A stretch of DNA of 59,313 nucleotides from an uncultured Clostridia bacterium (lineage in GTDB: Bacteria; Bacillota; Clostridia; Christensenellales; CAG-314): assembly GCA_947586855.1 (NCBI GenBank), contig CANPXV010000009.1, positions 1 to 59,313 of the forward strand, read 5' to 3'. Shown here in pieces: positions 7,441-16,527 of this stretch. The notes under the pieces were generated by a model that did not search any database, was not told the DNA's origin, and saw only the letters and a list, made by a program, of their open reading frames with translations. Each line of letters begins with the position of its first letter. Within the stretch, counting starts at the first letter, position 1. Both the position numbers and the translations under genes were made by a program.

Positions 7441-10400
7441 TCAGTCAGTCACAACGGTGGGCACAACCACGATGTTGCTCAGCCACAGTTCGGTGCTGGC
7501 CGTAGGCGTGTATTCTCTCGGAACAGACACTCTGAACTCAATGTAGCCGCCCTCATCCAATTGTGTGCTGCTTAGGCTGGACCAACTTGTAGAAGAATAC
7601 ACGGTGTGATAACTGCCGGTCTGATTTTCGCCATCTTTGTAGATGTTGTAGCGGCAAGTTACGGAGCCGTTAGAACCGCTGGCTCTGAACATGTAGTTGA
7701 AGGACACAGTGCAAGCTGCCTTGGCGGTGATTTTGAAGGTAACTTCCCAAGTGGTGGTATCAGAGTACTTGTTGAAATCAACAACCATATAGGCACCGTT
7801 AAAGGCGATTGTCCTTTCGCTTGTAAATGTCAGATAGTCGTTGGTTACGTTTGTAACTTCTACCTTGGTGTCAGGTGCTTCTTCCTCGCCCCAAACAGCG
7901 TACAGGTTGACGTTGGTCGTGCTGTAATAGGGGAATGTCACATTGACAGAGCTTGCGCTGCTGCTGGTGCTCCAACCAAGCAAAACTTGTTTCTTTTCCG
8001 CAACGTCGTCGTGCGTCCAATCTTTGGGTTGATCGCTTTCCTGCAAAACGCCGTTTTCGCCTACTGCCTTTGTTACGGTCACGGGGCCATCTGCTTGTTT
8101 GCCGCCCTCAACATCGTGGAACACGTAGCTGATTTCCTCTTCGTGCTGATCGAAGTTGTACGCAGTGGGAACTTGTACGGTTTCGTCGTCGTCACCTTGC
8201 TCCTCTTTCAGGTACCAATAGGTCTGATAGTCAGTCACAATAGTGGTGCCGTCGGGCAGCTTGTGCTCATAGAACTTGGTGCTGCCGCAGTCAAACTCCC
8301 AATTTGAGGTAAATACGCTTTCGCTGTACACAGCTTCCGCATTGGATGTGAGCTTGGTCAGGTTGATGCAACCGTCAAAGCCGCCGGACAAATTGCTTGC
8401 AACGCTGCTGTTGATAACCCAATATTTGGGTTGTTCGCTGGCAGTGTTGAGCTCGACTTCTTCCAGATTGACCATATTGGTGAAGCAACCGCTTGCAATG
8501 TCGCTAAGCTCTGCAACTTCGTCCAAAATTACCTTCGTCAGCTTGACGGGAACATATTGAGTGGAGCTGAGATACTGATAGTCGGCTACATCGGAGTAAT
8601 TCGCAACGCTGTATGTAAACAGGTTTTTGATGTTGACGTGGCTGCTTTGAGAAGGTTTGCTGCTGGAAGTATTGCCGGTGTAGTTTGAAGTTATTCCGGT
8701 TGTGTAGTACAGATTGCTGTAATCGTCAATCTTCAATTGGGCAATGTTGGGGCAATTGTCGTAGATGTGGTTGCCAACAAATTGCACGCTGTTGGGGATG
8801 GTCACGTTGGGGCCAAGGTTGTTGCCTTGGAATGCGTAGTTACCTATCCAATTGAAGCCGTTGATGTCCACACCCGTCAGTTTGGCGCAGCCTGCAAAGG
8901 CGTAGTCGCCGATAACTTTGAGAGGAGCGGTGAATACGGGGTTATCGAAAGAGTTGGTTTGGATCTTGTCCTCGTGCTCAAATGTAAGTTGACCAAGGGT
9001 GACGGTTGTCAGCTCTTTCATGCCCTTGAAGAAGTTGTTGGGCAGGTTGTTGACGCCGTTGACCGTTACGGTTTTGAGCGAGTTGGGGTAGAGCGTGAGA
9101 TTGTTATTGTTACCCGTAGGAGCCGTGTCGTTTGCAGAATACATCGTGTCGGAGTAAGCGTAGGGGACAGGTTCGTATTCGTCTGCGTCAAAGCTGGTAG
9201 CAAACAGATTGTAGAGACCGCTTGTGGAGGCAGAGGACAGAGTGTAACCCGTCAGAACCGTTTCAGTGTGATCAAAGTCATAAGTGCATTTTTGCAAAGC
9301 GTCAAATGTCACGCTGGTCAGGTGATCGCAGTAAGCAAGTGCGCTTGCGCCGATTGTATCAACACTAGCGGGGAAAGTGATAGAAGTCAGAGCTCTGCAA
9401 TTTTCGAAAGCATGCGATCCGATCTTGTTGATACCGGGCAGGGTTTCGTCATACTCTTGCGACGCTTTGCGGTCGCCGGGAATGGTGAAAGCTTTGAGAT
9501 TGGTGCAGCCGTAGAAAGCATAGTCGCCAACCTTGTTTTGATCGGAGTTGCCGCTGTAATAGTTTTCGGAGAGAGTCCAATTGAATGTTTCGAGATATTG
9601 CCAACCATTGAATTCGTAGTCGTCAATGTAGTCGGTGTTGTTGATAGTGACGGTTTTCAAAGTACGGGGGATCAGATAAGCTTCGCCGTTGTGGTAAGCA
9701 CCCGTAGTATAGAGGTTGTTAGCATCGTCATACGTCACATACAGGCTGCCGCTGTACGAATAGGCGTCATTGAACTCTTCAAACAGCTTGGAAACATTGT
9801 CCACGGCCAATTGGGCTCTCATGAGGCTGTTGCCTTCTTCGTCTGTTGCAAAGGGTTGATAGTTTTTCTCCACCGTCAAAGATTGGAGATTCCAGCAATC
9901 CGCAAGAGCTTTGTTGCCCACGCTGTAAACAGAGGCGGGGAAGGTAATAGATTCGAGCTCGTGGCAGCCTTCGAAAGCGCTGTCGCCTACCGTCAAAACG
10001 GTATCGGGGATAACGAAGGACTCCAACGATTCGCAACCCTTGAAAGCTCTGTTGCCGATAGAGGTGATACCCTCGGGCAGAGACACCCTTTCGAGGTCTG
10101 CAAAATCTTCAAATGCGCCGCTGGTTATCTTTTTGACAATGCTGGCGGGGTTCAACTCTCTGGGTTGATACAAGCCGGACGACTCGTCATAGACATTGTA
10201 CAAACCGGGATCGGCAAATTTTTGTACCGTGATGGAGCGGATACCCGCATTTTCAAGGTCGTCGAAAATGCCGTGGGATCCAGCAACCAGAGTTTGCGCA
10301 GTGCGAACGGTTACATCGAGGTCGTTCATTGATAAACCTGATCTCACTCTGCCGATGATGTTGGCAAGGCCGTGCTCTGTATCAACAATGGTGTTGCCGA

Positions 10401-11286
10401 CGAAGGGCAGAGAAATGCTGCTGAGGTTATCGATATTGGCAAATGCTTGCGAGCCGATGTACTCGACAGTGTCGGGCACGTTTACACTGTGCAGGCCGGA
10501 GCTGGTAAATGCCAATGTTTCGATACGAGTGAGGTTTTTGGGGAAGTCGAAACTCGTGAGAGATGTGCAGCCTGCAAACGCACTTTGGGGGATAACCGTG
10601 ATGTTATCAGTCAGTTCTACCGAGCTGAGGTTGGAGCAAAAAGCAAATGCGCCGGCACCGATTTCGGAAAACTTGTCGTTTACTTCAATAGATTGCAGCG
10701 AAATGCAGTTGGAAAATGCGTATTGTCCAATCACATTGAAATTGGTGTAGGCTTTCTCGGGCAGGGTGACGCTTTCAAGATTGGAACAGTTAGTGAAGGC
10801 ACCGTCCATGATGTTGAAGTTGAGGGCGTCATTTACCTTGGTGAGGTCTACATTGCGAATGTAGCTGTTGGCAGCAAAAGCGCCGGGGCCAATGGCAACC
10901 ACGCTGACGGGCTCCTCGTTGATGGTGAGGTTTGTTTCCACATCGGACAGTGCAAAGGAGTCAATGTGTCCCACAAAGTGGGTCAGTGCCATCTGTGAGG
11001 GCTTGTTGCCTTCCAACACCACATAGGACTCTTCGCCAAGAAGATATTGAACGGTGATTTGCTTTTCCGTCCAGGTGGAGGAAGAAACCAATTTGTCGCC
11101 GTCCCATTCGTAAGTTCCGTTGGTGACGTCTTTTTCGTCTACAAAACTGTCGCCGGGCTTCAAGTTGCTGCCGGACGGATTTTCGGGGTTATCCGGCTCT
11201 TCGTCGTCGTTGCACGCAGCAAGCAGACTGCAACACAGCGCCAGCACCAGAATGATAGACAAAACAATAAGCAGTTTTTTCTTCAT
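7441..11286 (-). CDS. Large BspA-like leucine-rich-repeat surface lipoprotein
   Basis: 1281 residues. The signal peptide (1-24) ends in lipobox LAAC with lipidated Cys25, so the protein is membrane-anchored and faces outward. After an acidic DDEEPDNPENP linker, about residues 60-1020 are many LRR_5 units with the spacing xxIxxxAFxxCxxLxxVxLPxxxxxIG (for example AFKGCESLESFVIPDTV). Around 1040-1145 there is an InlB/Listeria-Bacteroides-type repeat (VTKAVGENG... LLGWSTS... VNLYAVWG). The C-terminal ~130 residues look like a beta-sandwich carbohydrate-binding-type domain. AAGGAG precedes the ATG. Such proteins are thought to bind host or polymer ligands; the ligand here is unknown. Confidence 0.85.
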   Translation of the reverse strand: MKKKLLIVLSIILVLALCCSLLAACNDDEEPDNPENPSGSNLKPGDSFVDEKDVTNGTYEWDGDKLVSSSTWTEKQITVQYLLGEESYVVLEGNKPSQMALTHFVGHIDSFALSDVETNLTINEEPVSVVAIGPGAFAANSYIRNVDLTKVNDALNFNIMDGAFTNCSNLESVTLPEKAYTNFNVIGQYAFSNCISLQSIEVNDKFSEIGAGAFAFCSNLSSVELTDNITVIPQSAFAGCTSLTSFDFPKNLTRIETLAFTSSGLHSVNVPDTVEYIGSQAFANIDNLSSISLPFVGNTIVDTEHGLANIIGRVRSGLSMNDLDVTVRTAQTLVAGSHGIFDDLENAGIRSITVQKFADPGLYNVYDESSGLYQPRELNPASIVKKITSGAFEDFADLERVSLPEGITSIGNRAFKGCESLESFVIPDTVLTVGDSAFEGCHELESITFPASVYSVGNKALADCWNLQSLTVEKNYQPFATDEEGNSLMRAQLAVDNVSKLFEEFNDAYSYSGSLYVTYDDANNLYTTGAYHNGEAYLIPRTLKTVTINNTDYIDDYEFNGWQYLETFNWTLSENYYSGNSDQNKVGDYAFYGCTNLKAFTIPGDRKASQEYDETLPGINKIGSHAFENCRALTSITFPASVDTIGASALAYCDHLTSVTFDALQKCTYDFDHTETVLTGYTLSSASTSGLYNLFATSFDADEYEPVPYAYSDTMYSANDTAPTGNNNNLTLYPNSLKTVTVNGVNNLPNNFFKGMKELTTVTLGQLTFEHEDKIQTNSFDNPVFTAPLKVIGDYAFAGCAKLTGVDINGFNWIGNYAFQGNNLGPNVTIPNSVQFVGNHIYDNCPNIAQLKIDDYSNLYYTTGITSNYTGNTSSSKPSQSSHVNIKNLFTYSVANYSDVADYQYLSSTQYVPVKLTKVILDEVAELSDIASGCFTNMVNLEEVELNTASEQPKYWVINSSVASNLSGGFDGCINLTKLTSNAEAVYSESVFTSNWEFDCGSTKFYEHKLPDGTTIVTDYQTYWYLKEEQGDDDETVQVPTAYNFDQHEEEISYVFHDVEGGKQADGPVTVTKAVGENGVLQESDQPKDWTHDDVAEKKQVLLGWSTSSSASSVNVTFPYYSTTNVNLYAVWGEEEAPDTKVEVTNVTNDYLTFTSERTIAFNGAYMVVDFNKYSDTTTWEVTFKITAKAACTVSFNYMFRASGSNGSVTCRYNIYKDGENQTGSYHTVYSSTSWSSLSSTQLDEGGYIEFRVSVPREYTPTASTELWLSNIVVVPTVVTD

Positions 11287-11347
11287 TTTGTTGTTTATTC
11301 TCCTTATCAGATTTTTTGTTGATACAAAAATGTATCTAACGCTGTTA

Positions 11348-11376
11348 ATGATATGTTATACAATTGTTTTTGTCAA
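11348..11376 (-). promoter_or_regulatory. Promoter for the large LRR lipoprotein
   Basis: On the minus strand: TTGACA at 11376-11371, 17-bp spacer, TATCAT at 11353-11348. The four-unit direct repeat array starts 54 bp upstream of the -35 box. Confidence 0.75.
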
Positions 11377-11398
11377 GTATCTAAACTGAAAAAATCCC

Positions 11399-11430
11399 AA
11401 AAATGAAAAAATATTTTATATTTCATTTTT
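11399..11430. repeat. AT-rich inverted repeat
   Basis: AAAAATGAAA (11399-11408) and TTTCATTTTT (11421-11430) are perfect complements around a 12-nt loop. It abuts the 11-bp repeat array and could be an operator or a weak terminator. Confidence 0.55.
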
Positions 11431-11473
11431 GACGTTATATTGTCGTTATAATGACGTTACGCTGACGTTATTT
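11430..11473. promoter_or_regulatory. Four direct repeats at exact 11-bp spacing (candidate operator)
   Basis: TGACGTTA occurs at 11430, 11452 and 11463, and TGTCGTTA at 11441, so there are four 8-bp units with an 11-bp pitch. This puts every unit on nearly the same face of the helix, as in OmpR/PhoB-type or other cooperative regulator sites. The array lies between the divergent promoters of the LRR lipoprotein and the nucleoside phosphorylase. The cognate regulator is not evident. Confidence 0.65.
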
Positions 11474-11547
11474 AGCCACTAAAATGTCGCAAAAATGTTC
11501 TATTTTGCATTTTTGGCCGCCGTTGCCTAAAATTTGCGCCTCTGCTA

Positions 11548-11576
11548 TTGAATACCCCGCAAAAATATGGTATAAT
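11548..11576 (+). promoter_or_regulatory. Promoter for pyrimidine-nucleoside phosphorylase
   Basis: TTGAAT at 11548-11553, 17-bp spacer, TATAAT at 11571-11576, about 30 bp ahead of the start codon. Confidence 0.8.
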
Positions 11577-11605
11577 AGTGGTATCTTATTTTGTAAGGAG
11601 CTAAT

Positions 11606-12922
11606 ATGACCGTTGTAGATATCATCGAAAAAAAGAAGCTGAAACAGCAACTGTCCAAGCAGGAAATTGACTTTGTGGTGGAGGGTTTTACCAACGGCTC
11701 CATACCGGACTATCAGATGTCGGCGTTGCTGATGGCCATTTTGCTGAACGGCATGACGGACGAGGAAACTTTTGAGTTGACCGACGCCATGTTGCACAGC
11801 GGCGACATCGTGGATATGTCCGCATTGGGCGGCACCGTGGTGGACAAGCACTCTACCGGCGGCATAGGAGACAGCACAACGCTGGCCCTTGCGCCCATAC
11901 TTGCCTGCTGCGGCGTGTACGTTGCCAAGATGAGCGGCCGCGGCTTGGGCTTTACCGGCGGCACTATCGACAAGCTGGAAAGTATCCCCGGGTTTGACAC
12001 GTCGCTAAACGAAGAGGAGTTTTTTGACGTGGTGAAGCGTGTTGGCTGCGCCGTGATCGGGCAAACGGCCAATCTTGCCCCCGCCGACAAAAAAATCTAC
12101 GCCCTGCGGGACGTGACAGGCACGGTCAACTCTATCCCGCTGATCTGCGCAAGCATAATGAGCAAAAAGCTGGCAAGCGGCTCCGACACCATATTGCTGG
12201 ACGTCAAGTACGGCAGCGGCGCCTTTATGCCCGACCCCGAAAGCGCCTTGGAGCTGGCCACCAAAATGGTGACCATCGGCACATTGGCGGGCAAGCGTAT
12301 CGGTGCGCTGATAACCGACATGCAACAGCCGCTATCCGACCACGTTGGCAACAGTTTGGAGCTGGTTGGCATTGTGGAAGTGCTCCGTGGCAAGAAAAAT
12401 CGCCTGTACTACGAGATAAAAGAAGTGGCGGTGCGATTGTTGGCGCTGACGGGCAAATATACGCTGCAATCGGCCGAAAAGGCCTTTTGCGAGGCCATCG
12501 AAAGCGGCAGGGCGCTGGACAAACTGGCGCAAATGGTGCAGGCGCAACACGGCGACCCCGACTATATCCGCCATCCCGAGCGCTTTGAGATCGGCACACG
12601 TGACACCGTGTTGGCCGACAGGGACGGCTACGTATCCCACATGGTGGCGGCGGATATCGGCAGGGCGGTGACCCATCTGGGCGGCGGCCGCATGACCAAG
12701 AGCGACGTTATCGACTTCTCGGTGGGGGTGGTGATGCACGTTGCCATCGGCACGCCCGTGCGCAAGGGAGATGTGCTGTGCGAGGTGTTCCACAACAACG
12801 GCAAAGGGCTAAGCGAGGCCAAACAACTGATTGCCAACGCCATCACCATCGGCGACGAGCAGCCCCAACCGCACAAAATCGCCTACGCCTATGTGGGCAA
12901 GGACGGCGTGGAACTGTACTGA
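11606..12922 (+). CDS. pdp: Pyrimidine-nucleoside (thymidine/uridine) phosphorylase
   Basis: 438 residues, normal length. It cleaves pyrimidine nucleosides with phosphate to the base and (deoxy)ribose-1-phosphate in the salvage pathway. The N-terminal helical domain is followed by the phosphate-binding KHSTGGIGDS loop and the family signature SGRGLGFTGGTIDKLE (about 110-125), then the alpha/beta core and a C-terminal domain. The usual KHSTGGVGDKT is GIGDSTT here, a small variation. AAGGAG precedes the ATG. Its stop TGA overlaps the next start (TGATG), so the S51-like peptidase is translationally coupled. Confidence 0.93.
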   Translation: MTVVDIIEKKKLKQQLSKQEIDFVVEGFTNGSIPDYQMSALLMAILLNGMTDEETFELTDAMLHSGDIVDMSALGGTVVDKHSTGGIGDSTTLALAPILACCGVYVAKMSGRGLGFTGGTIDKLESIPGFDTSLNEEEFFDVVKRVGCAVIGQTANLAPADKKIYALRDVTGTVNSIPLICASIMSKKLASGSDTILLDVKYGSGAFMPDPESALELATKMVTIGTLAGKRIGALITDMQQPLSDHVGNSLELVGIVEVLRGKKNRLYYEIKEVAVRLLALTGKYTLQSAEKAFCEAIESGRALDKLAQMVQAQHGDPDYIRHPERFEIGTRDTVLADRDGYVSHMVAADIGRAVTHLGGGRMTKSDVIDFSVGVVMHVAIGTPVRKGDVLCEVFHNNGKGLSEAKQLIANAITIGDEQPQPHKIAYAYVGKDGVELY

Positions 12923-13569
12923 TGACCAATATTCTGCTAAACTACTACAATTTTGACGGCGATTGGGCACGGCCGCACCTGCAAAAATATCTTGCCCCGC
13001 ACCCAAAGGCGCTGATTTTGCCGCTGGCTTTTCGGGATAGTCAGGCCACGGATAGCGACAGTTGGCTGTCTGTTTACGGCAAGGGCGGCGAAAAATATCC
13101 CAACATCGTGCGCCCGTTTTTGGCCTACGGCTACACCGAAGAGGATTTGCAATGGCTAAACCCCTATCGTGCACCAGACGCTTTGGCGCAGGTGCAGGGG
13201 GCACAGCTGCTGTTTTTTACGGGAGGCATGCCCGAGAGGGCCATCGCTTGGCTTCAAAAGCTGGGATTGACCGAGGCCGTGAAGCGCTTTGACGGCATTG
13301 TGGCGGGCGCATCGGCAGGGGCAATGCTGCAATTGGCGCAGTACCACATCACCCCCGACGAGGACTACGCCCAATTTGGTATGTGGCAGGGGCTGGGATT
13401 GGTGAGCGGCCTGGATCTGGAAGTGCACTATCTGGACACCCCGTTGCAGCGACAGTGCAGTGCTGTTGCCCACGCCCAACACGGCCTGCCCGTCTACAAA
13501 ATGTGGCACGAGGGCGGCCTGATTGTGGATAGCGGAACCATCACAATTATGGGACAAGTAGAGGTGTAA
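12922..13569 (+). CDS. Peptidase S51-like (peptidase E / cyanophycinase type) protein
   Basis: 215 residues starting at the ATG that overlaps the phosphorylase stop. The class I glutamine-amidotransferase-like fold is indicated by FFTGGMPERAI (about 98-108) and the nucleophile elbow GASAGA with Ser131, as in dipeptidase E and cyanophycinase (GxSAG). Later VHYLD and the GGLIVDSGT segments fit the family C-terminus. Its substrate is probably a small peptide or isopeptide and cannot be fixed from sequence. A longer frame back to 12778 is inside the phosphorylase gene and is not used. Confidence 0.8.
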   Translation: MTNILLNYYNFDGDWARPHLQKYLAPHPKALILPLAFRDSQATDSDSWLSVYGKGGEKYPNIVRPFLAYGYTEEDLQWLNPYRAPDALAQVQGAQLLFFTGGMPERAIAWLQKLGLTEAVKRFDGIVAGASAGAMLQLAQYHITPDEDYAQFGMWQGLGLVSGLDLEVHYLDTPLQRQCSAVAHAQHGLPVYKMWHEGGLIVDSGTITIMGQVEV

Positions 13570-13572
13570 TCT

Positions 13573-13784
13573 CCGGCCAAACGCAAGGCTGTTCGGTTGA
13601 CTACGCAACCGACCCCTGACGGGGCGCAAGCGCAGCCTTGGCCGGACTACTAAGGAACAACCTGCACGGTTGTTCATTATTCAGAACTTCGCAGGGGTCT
13701 CCCATTGCCCCGGCACCCCTGGGTAGTCTGCAATCTCGGCGCAGGTCCGTGATTGCAGAGTTTAGTTGAAAGCACTCCGGCCAA
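13573..13784 (+). repeat. Interspersed hairpin-rich repeat, copy A (212 bp)
   Basis: The element is bounded by CCGGCCAA at 13573-13580 and again, in the same orientation, at 13777-13784. Inside are stacked hairpins: GGTTG/CAACC, CCCC/GGGG, a perfect GAACAACC/GGTTGTTC stem (13655-13675), and GCAATC/GATTGC enclosing the most conserved core (13730-13756). An inverted, closely matching copy lies at 22727-22950 and a shortened one at 30503-30598. It resembles a MITE- or REP-type element. No transposase is present. Confidence 0.8.
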
Positions 13785-13808
13785 TTTGTGCGAGAAATTG
13801 TCTCGCTT

Positions 13809-13839
13809 GATCCAATCGTTTGCGATTGGATCTTTTTTT
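13809..13839 (+). terminator. Intrinsic terminator
   Basis: GATCCAATCG pairs perfectly with CGATTGGATC around TTTG and is followed by seven T. It probably ends the phosphorylase/peptidase transcript downstream of repeat copy A. Confidence 0.88.
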
Positions 13840-14093
13840 GCGGAAACTTGCAAAAATCGCCACCCCATTTGCCCATTTTGGCCTTTTGGTGGTGTTTTTT
13901 TGTCCTTTACGAGTGCAAAATCTATCTAAGTTTTTTTGCAAAATTTTTCTTTTTTCAGGCAGAAATTTTTTGTCCTTTTCAATCATAAAACACATATGAT
14001 TTTTTGTTGTTTTTTCCATTTTTCGGCAAAATTTTTATCAAAAAAATTTTCCCTCTTTTTGCTGTTTTTGCCTTTGTGCCCCGATACGACCAC
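13840..14093. other. AT-rich gene-free spacer
   Basis: Dominated by T-runs on the plus strand. No credible open frame or conserved element was seen before the promoter at 14094. Confidence 0.5.
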
Positions 14094-14122
14094 TTGACAT
14101 TCAAGTTTATTTTGAGTATAAT
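14094..14122 (+). promoter_or_regulatory. Consensus promoter for the GH95-like gene
   Basis: TTGACA (14094-14099), 17-bp spacer, TATAAT (14117-14122): a full match to the sigma-A consensus, predicting a leader of about 29 nt. Confidence 0.85.
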
Positions 14123-14157
14123 TGTAAATTGTAAAAGTATGCACTGTGGGAGTTGCT

Positions 14158-16518
14158 ATGTCGGATAGATCTGCGGATATTCTCAAATTCAGGACGCCCG
14201 CCCGTTGGTGGGGAGAAAAGTGGCGCGAAGGGCTGTATCTGGGCAACGGCAAGCTGGGTGCAAACGTCTACGGCGGCGCCTCGGAAGAAAAAATCCTGTT
14301 CAACGACGCCTCGCTGTTTTGGCGCGGGCGCACAACGGTGTTGCCCGATATATCCGACCGCATTGCGCTTGCCCAGCAGCACATCGAGGACGGCGACTTT
14401 ATGGCGGCGCAGCGGGTGATACCTTCCGCCCTCAAACAGCGCAACTTTCAGCCTCAAACGGCCTATCCGTTGCCCCTGTGCGAGATGATTTTGCAATTTG
14501 TGCAGGACGACGTCACGACGGACTTCGAGCGCACTCTGGATATGGGCAAGGGAGAAGCCAACGTTTGCTACACCGTCGGCGACACTCGCTACAAGCGCAG
14601 CGCATTTGTGTCCCGTGCGGACAACTTGTTTGCCTACCGCATCACCAAGCAGGGCAACGGCACCGTCAGCATGAGGTTGTCGCTGCAACTTATGCACAGG
14701 GTCAACTCTCACACCTACGAGGGCGTTTGCGACATGCCGGAAAACGCCTCGGCCGCCTACGACAGGCAATTTGCCTGTTTTGCCGCCCTCAACGACGACA
14801 ACGGGACGGACTTTGGCGCTGTGGCCAAGCTGCACGTGCTGGGAGGCAGCGTCCGTGCGGAAAACGATTGCGTGCAGATAGTGCGGGCGCAGTCGGTGGT
14901 GATATTGCTCAAAACCTTTTGCGGGGCGTCGAGAGAGCGAGAGTGGTCCAACCTCAAAGCGCAGCTGACCGAAATCAAGGACGGCTACGAAAAGCTGCTC
15001 AAAAACCACGTTGCGCTGCACTCCAAGCTGTACGAGGGCGCCGATTTGTCGGTGGGAGAGGCGGACGCACCCGTCGAGGACCTGCTTTCTCGGTTGGACG
15101 ACGGCCTTTTGCCCCCGCAGCTTGTTACCAAATTGTATCGTTACGCACGCTATCTGACGGTGGCGGGCACCCCCTCGGGAGGATTTTTTGCGCCGACGGG
15201 GCTGTGGAACGGCTGCTACAAAAGCTATCGTGCCTTTGCAAGCATGGCCGGCGAGACGGAGATGAGCATGTACTTTGCACTGCAAAGCGGCATGTGGGGC
15301 AACTTCGAGCAGTCCTTTGAGTATTTTTGGAACAACCTGGGCGACTATCGCAACAATGCGCAGCGCATTTTCGGCTGTCGAGGCATCGTTGTGCCGGTGG
15401 TTGCTGCCCCTCACACGGGGCGATTGGGCAGTACGGACACGTTTGCGGTGCATTTTTGCGGGTGCGCCGCCTGGATAGCCCATCTCTACTACAAATACGC
15501 CAAGTACAGCGGCAACGTGCGCTTTCTCAAAAACCGCCTTGTGCCCTTCATGAAGGAAGCGGCGCAGTTCTACGAGGATTTTTTGCAGCGCACCGACGAA
15601 GGCTTGCAGGTCAGCCCATCGGCGTTGCCCATGCGCATTGCCGACGGCTACGGCATCACCGACCGCCCTTTGGTGGCCAAAAACAGCGTGTTGGACCTCA
15701 CCTTGGCCAAGGATCTGCTATCCGATTTGGTGGAGGCATGCAAAACCAACAACATCAAGGGGCGTCTGGCCACCTGGCAGGGTATGTTGGAGCACTTTGC
15801 GGATAACCAATGTATCAGCGACGGCAGCTTCAAGGAGTTTGTCAATTCGCTCATCTCTGTGGACTACACAGGCGTATCCAACGGCACGCTGTATCCCGCC
15901 TATTTCGGCGACGGCGTAAGCAGCCTATCCGCCGAGGAGACAAAAATGCACTTCGAGGTGACTGCGGACAAAAAGCGCAGCCTGCCCTCCGAGCAAAACA
16001 GCTACAACATGACGGTGCTGGCAGCCGTCTATGCCCGTCTGGGCGCAAGCGACAAGCTGCACACCTGTCTCACCAACGCCGCCCGAGGCTGCCTGATGAG
16101 CAACCTTGCCTTTGTGGACAAGGATTGGCGGGGTATGGGCGTGTGCGGCAGCGGTGTGTGGACGCCCGTGCAGCTCAACGTCAACATGAGCTTTGCCAAC
16201 GCCGTGCAGCAGGCGTTGATGTATTCCGCAGGCGACACGATAGTGCTGTTTCCCGCCCTGCCCAAGCAGTGGGGCAACGCACGTTTTGAGGGATTTGCCG
16301 CCGAAAACGGTGTGGAGGTGTCCGCCGCCGTCGATATGGACAAAAAAACGCTGCATGTGCGGTTGGAAAGCAAAAAAGAGGCGTACTTCCACCTGTATCT
16401 GCCGCACTTTGTCAAAAAGCCTCTCAAATCGGATATACCCCTAAATGCCAACGAGCAGGACTTTTTTGTCACGGTGCCCGCCGGCAAAGCGATAAAACTC
16501 AATTTCAAAACAAAGTAG
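14158..16518 (+). CDS. GH95-like glycoside hydrolase (alpha-L-fucosidase/galactosidase family), divergent
   Basis: 786 residues, the length usual for GH95, with no signal peptide, so probably cytoplasmic. The N-terminus shows the family pattern of aromatic-Trp-x-Glu followed by LYLGNGKLGANVYGG and EKILFNDASLFWRG. The central (alpha/alpha)6 part has GGFFAPTGLWNG and related motifs. The end has IVLFPALPKQWGNARFEGFAAENGVEVS, quoted here in part: LFPALPKQW then GVEVS. Where GH95 enzymes usually have QIDGNFG, this protein has QLNVNMSF, so the Asp is absent. GGGAG before ATG 14158 fixes the start; the upstream GTG at 14146 is less likely. Activity is uncertain. Confidence 0.72.
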   Translation: MSDRSADILKFRTPARWWGEKWREGLYLGNGKLGANVYGGASEEKILFNDASLFWRGRTTVLPDISDRIALAQQHIEDGDFMAAQRVIPSALKQRNFQPQTAYPLPLCEMILQFVQDDVTTDFERTLDMGKGEANVCYTVGDTRYKRSAFVSRADNLFAYRITKQGNGTVSMRLSLQLMHRVNSHTYEGVCDMPENASAAYDRQFACFAALNDDNGTDFGAVAKLHVLGGSVRAENDCVQIVRAQSVVILLKTFCGASREREWSNLKAQLTEIKDGYEKLLKNHVALHSKLYEGADLSVGEADAPVEDLLSRLDDGLLPPQLVTKLYRYARYLTVAGTPSGGFFAPTGLWNGCYKSYRAFASMAGETEMSMYFALQSGMWGNFEQSFEYFWNNLGDYRNNAQRIFGCRGIVVPVVAAPHTGRLGSTDTFAVHFCGCAAWIAHLYYKYAKYSGNVRFLKNRLVPFMKEAAQFYEDFLQRTDEGLQVSPSALPMRIADGYGITDRPLVAKNSVLDLTLAKDLLSDLVEACKTNNIKGRLATWQGMLEHFADNQCISDGSFKEFVNSLISVDYTGVSNGTLYPAYFGDGVSSLSAEETKMHFEVTADKKRSLPSEQNSYNMTVLAAVYARLGASDKLHTCLTNAARGCLMSNLAFVDKDWRGMGVCGSGVWTPVQLNVNMSFANAVQQALMYSAGDTIVLFPALPKQWGNARFEGFAAENGVEVSAAVDMDKKTLHVRLESKKEAYFHLYLPHFVKKPLKSDIPLNANEQDFFVTVPAGKAIKLNFKTK

Positions 16519-16527
16519 GTGCCCCTT

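Noticed and set aside
8737-10332. Long plus-strand open frame of 531 codons
   Set aside because: It is antisense to the LRR lipoprotein gene (7441-11286), whose repeated codon pattern keeps this frame open; there is no ribosome binding site and no recognisable product.
11430-11473. CRISPR-like array
   Set aside because: The units are 8 bp at 11-bp pitch with no spacers of typical length and no cas genes; an operator is the better reading.
13601-13876. Open frames inside repeat copies A (minus) and B (22657-22944, plus) sharing a NEQPCRLFLSSP string
   Set aside because: The shared translation follows from nucleotide identity of the repeat; copy A needs a frame change, starts differ and no ribosome binding site is present. 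A structured non-coding repeat explains the similarity better.
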